A stretch of 64,000 nucleotides of DNA. Source: Hydrogenophaga sp. (GTDB lineage: Bacteria > Pseudomonadota > Gammaproteobacteria > Burkholderiales > Burkholderiaceae_C). Numbering within the stretch: the stretch's first letter is position 1; each line of letters starts with the position of its first letter. Both the position numbers and the translations under genes were made by a program. The DNA lies in assembly GCF_019264445.1 (NCBI RefSeq), contig NZ_JAHVAB010000059.1:1-64000 (forward strand), given 5' to 3'. Below, piece after piece: positions 19,579 through 29,109 of the stretch. A model generated the notes under the pieces. It was not told where the DNA came from and made no database searches. It saw nothing but the letters and a program-made list of their open reading frames with translations.

Positions 19579-20994
19579 TCACGCGGCCTTGCTGATGGCA
19601 AAGCTCTTGAGGTACTCGGCCGGTTTGGCGGCGTCAAACGGCTTGCCCATGATGGTGTGCTTGGTGTAGCCCGGCCCTGCGGCGAAAGGCTGACCGAGGT
19701 CCTTCATGTACTTGCGCGCGTCGGTGATGAGGAACACCCGCTCGGCAATCTGCTTGTAGTTCACGTCGCCCTTGATGTAGCCCCAGCGCTGCATCTGCGT
19801 GAGCATCCACACCGCCATGCTCTGCCACGGCATCGGGTCGAAGTCGGCGCGGTCGGGCACCGTCTGGATCTTGCCCAGGCCGTCGGCGAAGCGGCCGGTG
19901 AGCACCTGCGTGAGCACGGCTTCGGGCTGGTTGAGGTACTGCGTGGGTGCAATCACCTTGGCAATGAGCTCGCGGTTCTTCGGGTCGCGCGCCATGGCGG
20001 CCGAAGTGAGCACCGCGCGGTACAGCGCCGCGAAGGTGTTGGGGTTCTTCTGGATGAACTCGGTGCTGGTGCCGAAGGCGCAGCAGGGGTGGCCGTTCCA
20101 GAGGTCCTTGGTCAGCACGTGGATGAAGCCGACTTCGTCAAACACCGCGCGCTGGTTGAACGGATCGGGGCCGAGGAAGCCGTCGATGTTGCCGGCGCGC
20201 AGGTTGGCCACCATCTCGGCGGGCGGGATCACGCGCAGCTGCACGTCGGTGTCCGGGTTCAGGCCGTTCTCTGCGAGGTAGTAGCGCAGCAGGAAGTTGT
20301 GCATCGAGTAGTCAAACGGGATGCCGAACTTGAAGCCCTTCCAGTTCTTCGGGTCGCGGTTGTCCTTGTGCTTGAGCGCGAGCGTGATGGCCTGGCCGTT
20401 GATGTTCTGGATCGTGGCCACGTTCATCGGCGTGGCGTTGCTGCCCAGGCCCAGCGAGATGGCCAGCGGCATCGGCGAGAGGAAGTGCGACGCGTCGTAC
20501 TCCTTGTTGATCATCTTGTCGCGCACCAGCGCCCAGCCTGCGGTCTTGGTGACCTCGACGTTGAGGCCCTGCTTGCTGTAGAAGCCCAGCGGGTGCGCCA
20601 TGATCAGCGGCGTGGCGCAGGTGATCGGAATGAAGCCGATCTTCAGGTTGGTCTTCTCCAGCGTGCCGGGCTTGCCCGCCTCTTGCGCCATGGCCTGCAT
20701 GGTGCCCACGGGCAGCACGCTCGCAATGGCGGCCATGGCCGTGCCCTTGCCCACCGCGCGCAGGAAACGGCGGCGCACTTCGTCGTGCGGGAACAGCGCT
20801 TTCACCAGCGTTGCTTCAATGAACTCGTTGCTGTAGGCCTCGAACTCGGCCGTCTCGCTGCGGCGGCGCAGCTCGATCGCCGCGCTGTCTGCGGCCACCT
20901 CGGCGTGGTGGTCGGCCACGGTGTGGTCGCGCCCGCAGCTGCACTTCATCATGAGCGGACGATCGGCGTTGTAGGGGTCGAAGAATTCGGACAT
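19579..20994 (-). CDS. Nitrate/cyanate-type ABC transporter substrate-binding protein (NrtA/CynA)
   Basis: This 471-residue binding protein has the NrtA body (about 110-460: LKIGFIPITCATPLIMAHPLGFY, then DYSMHNFLLRYYLAENGL). Before it lies a twin-arginine signal, RRRFLRAVG (residues 74-82) and a hydrophobic stretch to AMAQ at about 104, so export should be by Tat. The n-region is unusually long, about 73 residues, and opens with KCSCGRDH and DHHAE: two cysteines and three to four histidines that could bind a metal. The start at MSEFFDPY fits the gap. It is the first gene of the operon, read towards cyanase. Confidence 0.93.
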   Translation of the reverse strand: MSEFFDPYNADRPLMMKCSCGRDHTVADHHAEVAADSAAIELRRRSETAEFEAYSNEFIEATLVKALFPHDEVRRRFLRAVGKGTAMAAIASVLPVGTMQAMAQEAGKPGTLEKTNLKIGFIPITCATPLIMAHPLGFYSKQGLNVEVTKTAGWALVRDKMINKEYDASHFLSPMPLAISLGLGSNATPMNVATIQNINGQAITLALKHKDNRDPKNWKGFKFGIPFDYSMHNFLLRYYLAENGLNPDTDVQLRVIPPAEMVANLRAGNIDGFLGPDPFNQRAVFDEVGFIHVLTKDLWNGHPCCAFGTSTEFIQKNPNTFAALYRAVLTSAAMARDPKNRELIAKVIAPTQYLNQPEAVLTQVLTGRFADGLGKIQTVPDRADFDPMPWQSMAVWMLTQMQRWGYIKGDVNYKQIAERVFLITDARKYMKDLGQPFAAGPGYTKHTIMGKPFDAAKPAEYLKSFAISKAA

Positions 20995-21110
20995 GGCGCA
21001 CCTCGTGTGTTGAAGACGAGGAGGTCTTTGCAAGCACCGGGCCAACCAAGCCGCCCGCAGCCGCTTTGAGCGCCCTGGGTGCGCAAGTCGTGCAGCGCTT
21101 TCCCACGCGG

Positions 21111-21128
21111 TGTAGGGCCAGCCCTACA
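21111..21128. promoter_or_regulatory. Palindrome in the nrtA/cynA promoter, candidate response-regulator site
   Basis: TGTAGGGC (21111-21118) and GCCCTACA (21121-21128) are perfect 8-base arms with a 2-base spacer. The element lies between the response-regulator stop (21141) and the binding-protein start (20994), about 120 bases upstream of that start. No T-run follows, so it does not look like a terminator. It is the best candidate site for the adjacent NarL-type regulator. Confidence 0.58.
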
Positions 21129-21140
21129 TACGGCGCGCTT

Positions 21141-21806
21141 TCAGCCGTTTTTGGGCGCGCGGGCGTGGCGCTCGGCGTACAGCGCGAGCTCCACATCGTT
21201 CTTCGTGCCGGTCTTCTCCAGCACGCGTGCACGGTAAGTGCTCACGGTGTTGGGCGCCAGGCCCAGCTGCGCACCAATTTCGCTCACGGTGCGCCCCTGC
21301 GTGAGCAGGCGGTAGACCTGGTACTCGCGGTGCGACAGCGCCTCCGGCCCCGCCTGCGCGGCCGCGCTGCCCACGGCGGCGGCCAGCGCCTCGGCCGTGG
21401 CCTGGCTCACAAACACCGCGCCACCGGCGGCCTTGCGCACCGCGGCCAGCATGTCGTCGGGGTCGGCGCTCTTGTTGAGGTAGCCGCAGGCACCCAGGCG
21501 GATGCAGCGCACCGCGTACTGCTTCTCGGGGTAGGTGCTGAGCATGAGCACCGGCAGGCGCGGGTGGTCGCGCTTGATGGCCTGCAGCACGTCCAGGCCA
21601 TCGAGGCCGGGCATGGCGATGTCGAGCAACACGAGGTCCAGCCCCAGGCTGCCGCCGAGTTCGTTCACCTGCGCCAGCACCTCTTCACCGGTTTGCGCTT
21701 CCGCCACCACCTGCACGTCGGGCGCATCGGCCAGGATCTGTTTGAGGCCTTCGCGCACGATGCGGTGGTCGTCGCCGATCAGCACGCGAATGGTCTCTGC
21801 CAGCAC
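21141..21806 (-). CDS. NarL/FixJ-type response regulator
   Basis: This 221-residue protein has a receiver domain (IRVLIGDDHRIVREGLKQIL, phospho-acceptor Asp62 in LVLLDIAMPGLDG, later LNKSADPDDML). A linker and a LuxR-type helix-turn-helix follow (LSHREYQVYRLLTQGRTVSEIGAQ). The start is uncertain: GTG at 21806 lies 15 bases after the kinase stop, while GTG at 21857 would overlap the kinase by 37 bases. Its partner kinase is encoded directly upstream. It probably regulates the transporter/cyanase operon, whose promoter gap holds a perfect palindrome. Confidence 0.88.
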   Translation of the reverse strand: MLAETIRVLIGDDHRIVREGLKQILADAPDVQVVAEAQTGEEVLAQVNELGGSLGLDLVLLDIAMPGLDGLDVLQAIKRDHPRLPVLMLSTYPEKQYAVRCIRLGACGYLNKSADPDDMLAAVRKAAGGAVFVSQATAEALAAAVGSAAAQAGPEALSHREYQVYRLLTQGRTVSEIGAQLGLAPNTVSTYRARVLEKTGTKNDVELALYAERHARAPKNG

Positions 21807-21820
21807 ATCAAAACTGGTGT

Positions 21821-23029
21821 TCAAGCTAGGTCTCCACGCAGCGCGACCGCCAGGCACATGCGCGTGCCCTGACCTGGTGCGCTGTCGATTTGAATATGGC
21901 CGCCGAAATGGCGCGCCCGCTCGCGCATGCCCATCACGCCGTAGGCATTCGCGGCCTCGAAGGCTTGCGGCGGTGCGCCCACGCCATTGTCCTGCACGGT
22001 CAGTTGCAGTGCAGTCCCCTGCACGACGATGTGCACCCCCAGGCGGTTGGCACGCGCGTGGCGCCCCACGTTGCTAAGCATTTCCTGAAAGATGCGAAAC
22101 ACCGCCATGGCCAGCGGTTCGGGCGGCTCGGGGGCGTCGGCCACCTCCATGCACCAGTCCAGCGCCATCTCGGCGGACTGCACGAATTCCTGCGCCTGCC
22201 ATTCGAGCGCCGCCCACAGGCCCTGGTGGTCCAGGATGCTGGGGCGCAGGTCCGTGATGATGCGCCCGACGTTGTCCACCGCGGTCTCGATCAGCCGGCT
22301 CATGTTCTGGCACTTGCAGCGCATGCGCTCGCGCATGTCGTGGGCGGCTTCGGCGGTGCGCTGCTCCTGCTCGGCCAGGCGCTTGTCCATCCAGTTCACG
22401 TCCATCTTGAGCGCCACCAGCAGGCTGCCGAGCTCATCGTGCACCTCGCGGGCGATGCGGGTGCGCTCGTCTTCACGCACCGTCTCGGACCGCGCAGCGA
22501 GTTCGCGCACCTGCTTGAGCGCTGTGGCCAGCGCGAGCGTGCGCTCACCCACACGTTCTTCCAGCTCGTCCTTGGCGCGCTGCAGCGCATCGGCGGCGCG
22601 CTTGCGCTCGGTGATGTCGACGAAGGTGACCACCGCGCCGCGCACCTCGCCACCGTCCAGGATGGGGTGGCTCGAATACTCCACCGGAAAGGCCGAGCCG
22701 TCGCGGCGCCAGAACACCTCGCTGTCGATGCGGCACGGCAGGCCCTGGCGAAAGGCGTTGAAGATCGGGCAATCTTCCACCGGGTAGTGCGCGCCGTCGG
22801 CGTGCGAGTGGTGGGTGAGGTCGTGCATGTTGCAGCCCAGCAGCTCCGCGGGCTCGAAGCCGATCATGCGGGCGCCCGCGTGGTTGATGAACACGCACAG
22901 GCCGTCCAGGTCCACGCCGAACACGCCCTCGCCGGTGGACGCCAGCAGCAGCGCGAGCGGGTCGCGCCAGGCACCGGCAGACGGCGTCTGCGGGCGGCTG
23001 ACCAGATGGGTGGAGGCGTCCAGGTGCAT
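21821..23029 (-). CDS. PAS-containing sensor histidine kinase (HisKA_3 type)
   Basis: This is a 402-residue kinase with no membrane segment. A PAS domain (about 25-145, ending VDITERKRA) is followed by a coiled segment. The HisKA_3 phospho-acceptor box is REVHDELGSLLVALKMD (His197), and the HATPase core carries NGVGAP and MRERARHFGGHI. It pairs with the response regulator downstream, forming a cytoplasmic NarX/UhpB-like system next to the transporter genes. The PAS domain has Cys66 and Cys87, and a CKC pair lies in the dimerisation helix; these may be a redox or metal input, but that is speculation. A TTG 12 bases upstream of the ATG is an alternative start. Confidence 0.9.
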   Translation of the reverse strand: MHLDASTHLVSRPQTPSAGAWRDPLALLLASTGEGVFGVDLDGLCVFINHAGARMIGFEPAELLGCNMHDLTHHSHADGAHYPVEDCPIFNAFRQGLPCRIDSEVFWRRDGSAFPVEYSSHPILDGGEVRGAVVTFVDITERKRAADALQRAKDELEERVGERTLALATALKQVRELAARSETVREDERTRIAREVHDELGSLLVALKMDVNWMDKRLAEQEQRTAEAAHDMRERMRCKCQNMSRLIETAVDNVGRIITDLRPSILDHQGLWAALEWQAQEFVQSAEMALDWCMEVADAPEPPEPLAMAVFRIFQEMLSNVGRHARANRLGVHIVVQGTALQLTVQDNGVGAPPQAFEAANAYGVMGMRERARHFGGHIQIDSAPGQGTRMCLAVALRGDLA

Positions 23030-23129
23030 GGTGGTGCCCAAGCAATGGATGTGCCAAAGCGGTGCACGCGGGGTGGATCATTGCGCGCAAACGCATGACA
23101 ATCGCGTGTTTTCTGCCCGCCCCACCGCC

Positions 23130-23753
23130 ATGGCCCTGTTCCACACCTTGTTTGGTACCCGCGACGACACCGCCAGCGCGCGCAAGCGCCGCTCGGTCGC
23201 GCTGCGCGAGCGTGTGAGCGCTTCAGGCACCGCCGTGCGCGCGGCCGACCTGCTGCGCTCGTCCACGGCGCTGATCCAGCTGAGCGAGGCAGAAGCCCTC
23301 ACGGTGGTGGGCTACATGCAGCTGCGCCGCTGCGCGGAGGGCGAGGCCATCATCCGCCAGGGCGACAGCGGGGGCAGCGGCGACGACGGCTTCATGGCGC
23401 TGGTGGTCGAAGGCGAGGTCACGGTGGAGGCCGTGACGGTCAGCCGCACCTCGCCGCTGACCATCAACGTGCTCGGCCCAGGCCACCTGATGGGCGAGAT
23501 GTCGCTGATGGACGGCGCGGCCCGCTCGGCCACCTGCACTGCCAGCACCGAGGTGCGCTGCGCGGTGCTCACGCGGGAGGCGCTGGAGGCCCTCATGGCC
23601 GAGGAGCCCGCCACCGCCGCCAAGCTGCTGAGCGCGGTGGCCCTGCGCCTGAGCCGCCGCCTGCGCGAGGCCGACAGCAAACTGCAGCTCTACAGCCAGC
23701 TGGTGCAGAGCATGCAGCAGGAGATCAACCGGCTGGTGCCGGACGAATCCTGA
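23130..23753 (+). CDS. Cyclic-nucleotide-binding-domain protein without an HTH
   Basis: This 207-residue protein starts MALFHTLFGTRDDTASAR. Residues about 45-165 form a cNMP-binding beta-roll (RRCAEGEAIIRQGDSGG, then GPGHLMGEMSLMDGAARSATCTA). The R-S-A of the phosphate cassette is present. A helical tail (SRRLREADSKLQLYSQLVQSMQQEI) follows and looks like a coiled coil. No DNA-binding domain is present, so it is not a Crp regulator; perhaps it is a small regulatory subunit. It is divergent from the kinase gene. Its TGA directly abuts the stop codon of the convergent TerC gene. Confidence 0.85.
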   Translation: MALFHTLFGTRDDTASARKRRSVALRERVSASGTAVRAADLLRSSTALIQLSEAEALTVVGYMQLRRCAEGEAIIRQGDSGGSGDDGFMALVVEGEVTVEAVTVSRTSPLTINVLGPGHLMGEMSLMDGAARSATCTASTEVRCAVLTREALEALMAEEPATAAKLLSAVALRLSRRLREADSKLQLYSQLVQSMQQEINRLVPDES

Positions 23754-24707
23754 TCAGCTGCTCTTCTCGGCGGTGCGGTTGCTCCACAGCATGGTGACCA
23801 CCAGGATGGCGAACACCACGCCCAGCGACACGGCCACCGGAATCTTGTAGATGTCGATCAGCAGCATCTTGGTGCCGATGAAGACCAGGATCACGGCCAG
23901 GCCGTAGTTCAGCAGGTGGAAGCGGCTGGCAGCGGCCTGCAGCAGGAAGAACATGGCGCGCAGGCCCAGGATGGCAAACACGTTGCTGGTCAGCACGATG
24001 AACGGGTCCTTGGTGATTGCGAAGATGGCGGGGATCGAGTCCACCGCAAAGATCACGTCGGTCAGGCCCACCAGGCAGATCACCATGAACAGCGGCGTGG
24101 CAATGCGCTTGCCGTTTTCCATGGTGAAGAACTTCTCGCCGTCAAAACCCTTGCTCACGGGCAGCACCTTGCGCAGCAGCTTGAGCGCGGGGTTGTCGTC
24201 CAGGTTGGGTTCCTGGCCAGCGGCCCACCACATCTTGACGCCGGTCAGCACCAGGAAGGCACCGAACACATAGAGCACCCAGTGGAACTCCGAGATCAGC
24301 CAGCCGCCGACCAGAATCATCACGGTGCGCAGCACGATGGCGCCCAGGATGCCGATCATCAGCACGCGCTTCTGGAACTCTGGCGGCACCGCGAAGTACG
24401 TGAAGATCAGCAGGAAGACGAAGATGTTGTCCACCGCCAGGCTCTTCTCGATGAGGTAGCCCGTCAGGAACTCCAGCGACTTTTCGGTGGCAAGTTCGCT
24501 GGACCCGGTGCTGTCCTTGATGGCCCACCAGAACAGCGCGTTGAACACGAAGCTCAAGGCGACCCAGATGATCGACCAGTTCAGCGCTTCCTTCACGCCC
24601 ACGGCATGGGAGCCCTGCTTCTTGAGCACCACAAAGTCGACAAACAAGGCCGCCACGACGAACACGACGAAGACGACCCACAGCCACAGCGGGGCAATGC
24701 TATCCAT
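23754..24707 (-). CDS. TerC/Alx family integral membrane protein
   Basis: This 317-residue protein with about eight hydrophobic segments has the TerC hallmarks: EKSLAVDNIFVFLLIFTYF near the first third and GLTDVIFAVDSIPAIFAITKDPF later. These acidic pairs in membrane helices are typical of the manganese exporter Alx/MeeF and TerC. The yybP-ykoY manganese riboswitch in its leader strongly suggests Mn(II) export or metal homeostasis rather than tellurite resistance. The ATG is preceded by a GAGG site. It ends back to back with the convergent cNMP-binding gene. Confidence 0.95.
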   Translation of the reverse strand: MDSIAPLWLWVVFVVFVVAALFVDFVVLKKQGSHAVGVKEALNWSIIWVALSFVFNALFWWAIKDSTGSSELATEKSLEFLTGYLIEKSLAVDNIFVFLLIFTYFAVPPEFQKRVLMIGILGAIVLRTVMILVGGWLISEFHWVLYVFGAFLVLTGVKMWWAAGQEPNLDDNPALKLLRKVLPVSKGFDGEKFFTMENGKRIATPLFMVICLVGLTDVIFAVDSIPAIFAITKDPFIVLTSNVFAILGLRAMFFLLQAAASRFHLLNYGLAVILVFIGTKMLLIDIYKIPVAVSLGVVFAILVVTMLWSNRTAEKSS

Positions 24708-24738
24708 TGAGAAACCTCAGGTTGGTGTTGAACAAACA

Positions 24739-24877
24739 CCCCAAGGTCTTGCCACGGCCACGCAATGCGGCGGGGAGTTTCCGGCGACCGGCAGGTCGCG
24801 TATTGACGAAAACTCCTCCTGCCGGACACCGACTGGGCGTCGGGCGGCAGGCTGACTACTCCCCTTGAAGGGAACCG
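24739..24877 (-). ncRNA. Manganese (yybP-ykoY) riboswitch upstream of terC
   Basis: The minus strand holds CAAGGGGAGTAG, then a middle with GTCAATAC, and finally GGCAAGACCTTGGGG. These are the two conserved internal-loop strands and the closing helix of the yybP-ykoY class; CAAGG and CCTTG pair to form P1. The 3' end lies 32 bases before the terC start. The class binds Mn(II) and is found before alx/mntP/terC-type genes. The Mn link is known for the class; the assignment here is by conserved blocks only. Confidence 0.88.
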
Positions 24878-24912
24878 CGATTGTCTTCGAGCCGGCAAGC
24901 CCCGCAAACTGA

Positions 24913-24941
24913 AAGACCTTCAGGAAAAACCTGAAGGTCTT
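24913..24941 (-). terminator. Hairpin terminator candidate downstream of the MetH homocysteine half
   Basis: Perfect 12-base arms AAGACCTTCAGG (24913-24924) and CCTGAAGGTCTT (24930-24941) enclose a five-base loop. The hairpin is 51 bases past the metH half-gene stop and upstream of the terC riboswitch. The T-run after the stem is short on the minus strand, so termination is likely but not certain. Confidence 0.6.
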
Positions 24942-24992
24942 GGCGTCATCGACAGATTGCCGGGTCACCACGTCCTGCGTGGTGCCGTCGGC

Positions 24993-26039
24993 TCAGGCCG
25001 CTTCCTTGTAGAAGTAGTCGCGCTTGAGGCCGCGTGGCGCCAGCGGCTCCACGCTCAGGCGGATCGCTTCGATGTGCTGCGGCGTGGTGCCACAGCAACC
25101 GCCGACGATGTTGACCAGGCCTTCCGCGGCGAACTCGCGCAGCAGGCGGCTGGTGTCTTCGGGCGTCTCGTCAAAGCCGGTGTCGCTCATCGGGTTGGGC
25201 AGACCGGCATTGGGGTAGCAGCTGATGAACGTGTCACCCGCGGCCTTGGCCAGCTCCTGGATGTACGGCCGCATCAGCGCCGCGCCCAGCGCGCAGTTCA
25301 ACCCCACAGCCATCGGCTGCAGGTGGCGCACGCTCGCCCAGAAGGCGGTCACGGTCTGGCCGCTCAGAATGCGGCCGGATGCGTCCGTCACGGTGCCGCT
25401 GATGATCAGCGGCAGGCGCTGGCCGCTGGTCTCGAAGAACTCGTCGATGGCAAACAGCGCGGCCTTGGCGTTGAGCGTGTCGAAGATGGTTTCGACCAGC
25501 AGCACGTCGGCCCCGCCTTCCACCAGCGCCTCGATCTGCTCGAGGTACGCCGCGCGCAGTTGCTCGAAGGTGACGTTGCGCGCACCTGCGTCGTTCACAT
25601 CGGGGCTGATGCTCGCGGTCTTGGGCGTTGGGCCCAGGGCGCCGGCCACGAAGCGCGGCTTGTCGGGTGTGCTGAACTTGTCGCAGGCTGCACGCGCCAG
25701 GCGGGCCGATGCCAGGTTCATCTCGCGCGCCAGGTGACCCATCTCGTAGTCGTCCTGTGCGATGGTGGTGGCACCGAAGGTGTTGGTCTCGATCAGGTCG
25801 GCGCCGGCGGCCAGGTAGCCTTCGTGAATGTCGCGGATCACGTCGGGGCGCGTGAGGCTGAGCAGCTCGTTGTTGCCCTTCACATCCTTGTGAAAGTCCT
25901 TGAAGCGCTCGCCCCGGTACTCGGCCTCGCCCAGCTTGAAGCGCTGGATCATGGTGCCCATGGCGCCGTCCAGGATGGCAATGCGGTGCTTGAGGATGTC
26001 GGGCAGCGACTGGGCGCGGGTGTAGGCAGGAGCGTTCAT
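24993..26039 (-). CDS. metH: Methionine synthase, homocysteine-binding part (split MetH)
   Basis: This 348-residue protein is the zinc/homocysteine module of MetH. It has [12 protein letters not shown] at 21-32, [13 protein letters not shown], and the zinc ligands Cys249 (LNCALG) and Cys315-Cys316 (GGCCGTTP). It ends where the pterin module would begin, and that module is encoded at 1427-4165. It binds homocysteine for methylation by the B12 protein. The start is the ATG of MNAPAYTR; a longer in-frame start has no support. It stands alone, divergent from a rhodanese gene, with no riboswitch visible in its 80-base leader. Confidence 0.93.
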   Translation of the reverse strand: MNAPAYTRAQSLPDILKHRIAILDGAMGTMIQRFKLGEAEYRGERFKDFHKDVKGNNELLSLTRPDVIRDIHEGYLAAGADLIETNTFGATTIAQDDYEMGHLAREMNLASARLARAACDKFSTPDKPRFVAGALGPTPKTASISPDVNDAGARNVTFEQLRAAYLEQIEALVEGGADVLLVETIFDTLNAKAALFAIDEFFETSGQRLPLIISGTVTDASGRILSGQTVTAFWASVRHLQPMAVGLNCALGAALMRPYIQELAKAAGDTFISCYPNAGLPNPMSDTGFDETPEDTSRLLREFAAEGLVNIVGGCCGTTPQHIEAIRLSVEPLAPRGLKRDYFYKEAA

Positions 26040-26119
26040 GCCCGGATTGTAAGAAGCCCCCTCGGCGCGGCCCCGCGCGCCAGACCGGCGGCCCTTCGAA
26101 TTCCCCGACAATACCGGGC

Positions 26120-26539
26120 ATGAAACACCTCACGCCCCAGCAGGCCTGGGCCTGGCTGCAGGCCGAACGCGAGCAACGCGCGGCCCGTGGCGAGGAGCCC
26201 CCGCTGTTTGTCGACGTGCGCATGGAGATCGAGTCGCTCTACGTGGGCCGCCCGCCCGGCGTGGAGAACATCCCCTGGTACGAGTACCCCGACCTCACAC
26301 CCGACCCCGTGCGCTTTGCGCAGGCCGTGGAGCGCGAGGCCGGCCAGAAGAGCCGCCCGGTGCTGCTCATCTGCCGCAGCGGCAAGCGCACGCAGGACGC
26401 AGGCAAGGCACTGGAAGCGGCCGGCTTCACCAACGTGGCGCACGTGCTGCACGGCTTTGAGGGCGAACTCAACGAGGACTTCAAGCGCTCCAGCCTCAAC
26501 GGCTGGCGGTTTGACGGCCTGCCCTGGGAGCAGATGTGA
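26120..26539 (+). CDS. Single-domain rhodanese-like protein
   Basis: This 139-residue cytoplasmic rhodanese has the active loop CRSGKRT (cysteine near residue 92), [16 protein letters not shown] and a [11 protein letters not shown] end. Single-domain forms hold sulfur as a persulfide or act as sulfur-relay parts. It is divergent from the MetH homocysteine half, which is a loose link to sulfur metabolism. It is followed after 25 bases by recQ, with which it may share a transcript. Confidence 0.9.
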   Translation: MKHLTPQQAWAWLQAEREQRAARGEEPPLFVDVRMEIESLYVGRPPGVENIPWYEYPDLTPDPVRFAQAVEREAGQKSRPVLLICRSGKRTQDAGKALEAAGFTNVAHVLHGFEGELNEDFKRSSLNGWRFDGLPWEQM

Positions 26540-26564
26540 AGCTCGCCGCGCCAGAGGTGTCCGC

Positions 26565-28475
<1,911 letters not shown>

Positions 28476-28651
28476 GCTGACATCGCGCCAAGGTCATCGC
28501 GTGTCAACCAAGGTGTGACAGCGTCGACCGCCCGTCGGCACACCCTCTTTTGACCGCCCGGTCAGCTCAAGACCCGAGGCGCACTGCCGATGTTTCTGGT
28601 GAAGCGGGGGATGTGTTCTCCCAGCCAAGATCCCACGAAACGGAGCGCGTC

Positions 28652-29002
28652 ATGTTTTTCAGATTGCCATGGTTTGGCAAATCCCGGCCGATGCAGCCGC
28701 AGTACCACGACACCCAGGTGCTGGAGCTCGACTTTCTGGTGGACGAGTTCCATGAAGCCATGGCCGACATCAAGGACCCGGTGCGCCAGCGCATGCACGC
28801 GGCGCTGATGTCCTGCCAAACCCCCAAGGACCTCTGGTTCCTGCGCAGCAAGCTGTTCAACCTGATCTCCAAACACCATTGCGAAAGCGTGGCCACCGTG
28901 CGTGTGGGCCGCCTCGACCAGAAGCTGCGCTTCTTCGTGAGCAACCACCCCGACTACTCGCCCGACGAACTGCCGACCGGGCCGATGGCGTTGTTGCATT
29001 GA
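28652..29002 (+). CDS. Conserved-looking hypothetical protein
   Basis: This 116-residue protein starts MFFRLPWFGKSRPMQPQYHD, with GGAG nearby. It is soluble and helical, with an acidic middle (LELDFLVDEFHEAMADIKD) and a basic, hydrophobic second half (FLRSKLFNLISKHHCES) ending in PDYSPDELPTGPMALLH. There is no signal peptide or membrane helix. I do not recognise a domain. Codon use looks like its neighbours, so it seems real. It stands alone between recQ and a bidirectional terminator. Confidence 0.7.
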   Translation: MFFRLPWFGKSRPMQPQYHDTQVLELDFLVDEFHEAMADIKDPVRQRMHAALMSCQTPKDLWFLRSKLFNLISKHHCESVATVRVGRLDQKLRFFVSNHPDYSPDELPTGPMALLH

Positions 29003-29052
29003 TCCCCCCCGCGCCGCCTGCGGCGTCATCCCCCAGGGGGCGGCAGCTGCGG
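29003..29052. repeat. Partial copy of the dispersed GC-rich repeat
   Basis: The C-run, GCGCCGCCTGCGGCGTC, and CCCCCAGGGGGCGGC resemble the second half of copies A and B. The first-half blocks are missing. It lies just after the stop of the preceding gene and before a clear terminator. Confidence 0.4.
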
Positions 29053-29060
29053 CCCCGGAT

Positions 29061-29096
29061 AAACAAAAAGGCCACCTTCGGGTGGCCTTTTTGTTT
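29061..29096. terminator. Bidirectional terminator
   Basis: AAACAAAAAGGCCACC (29061-29076), a TTCG loop, and GGTGGCCTTTTTGTTT (29081-29096) form a perfect 16-base hairpin with A-runs and T-runs on both sides. It serves the gene at 28652 and the convergent AAA+ gene at 29110. Confidence 0.93.
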
Positions 29097-29109
29097 GGAG
29101 GGTCGGTCG

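Noticed and set aside
23751-23756. TGATCA formed by two abutting stop codons as a regulatory palindrome
   Set aside because: It is simply the TGA and TCA of two convergent genes. Six bases are too few to argue for a site.
23754-24707. Tellurite resistance as the role of the TerC protein
   Set aside because: No other ter genes are present, and the manganese riboswitch favours metal homeostasis.
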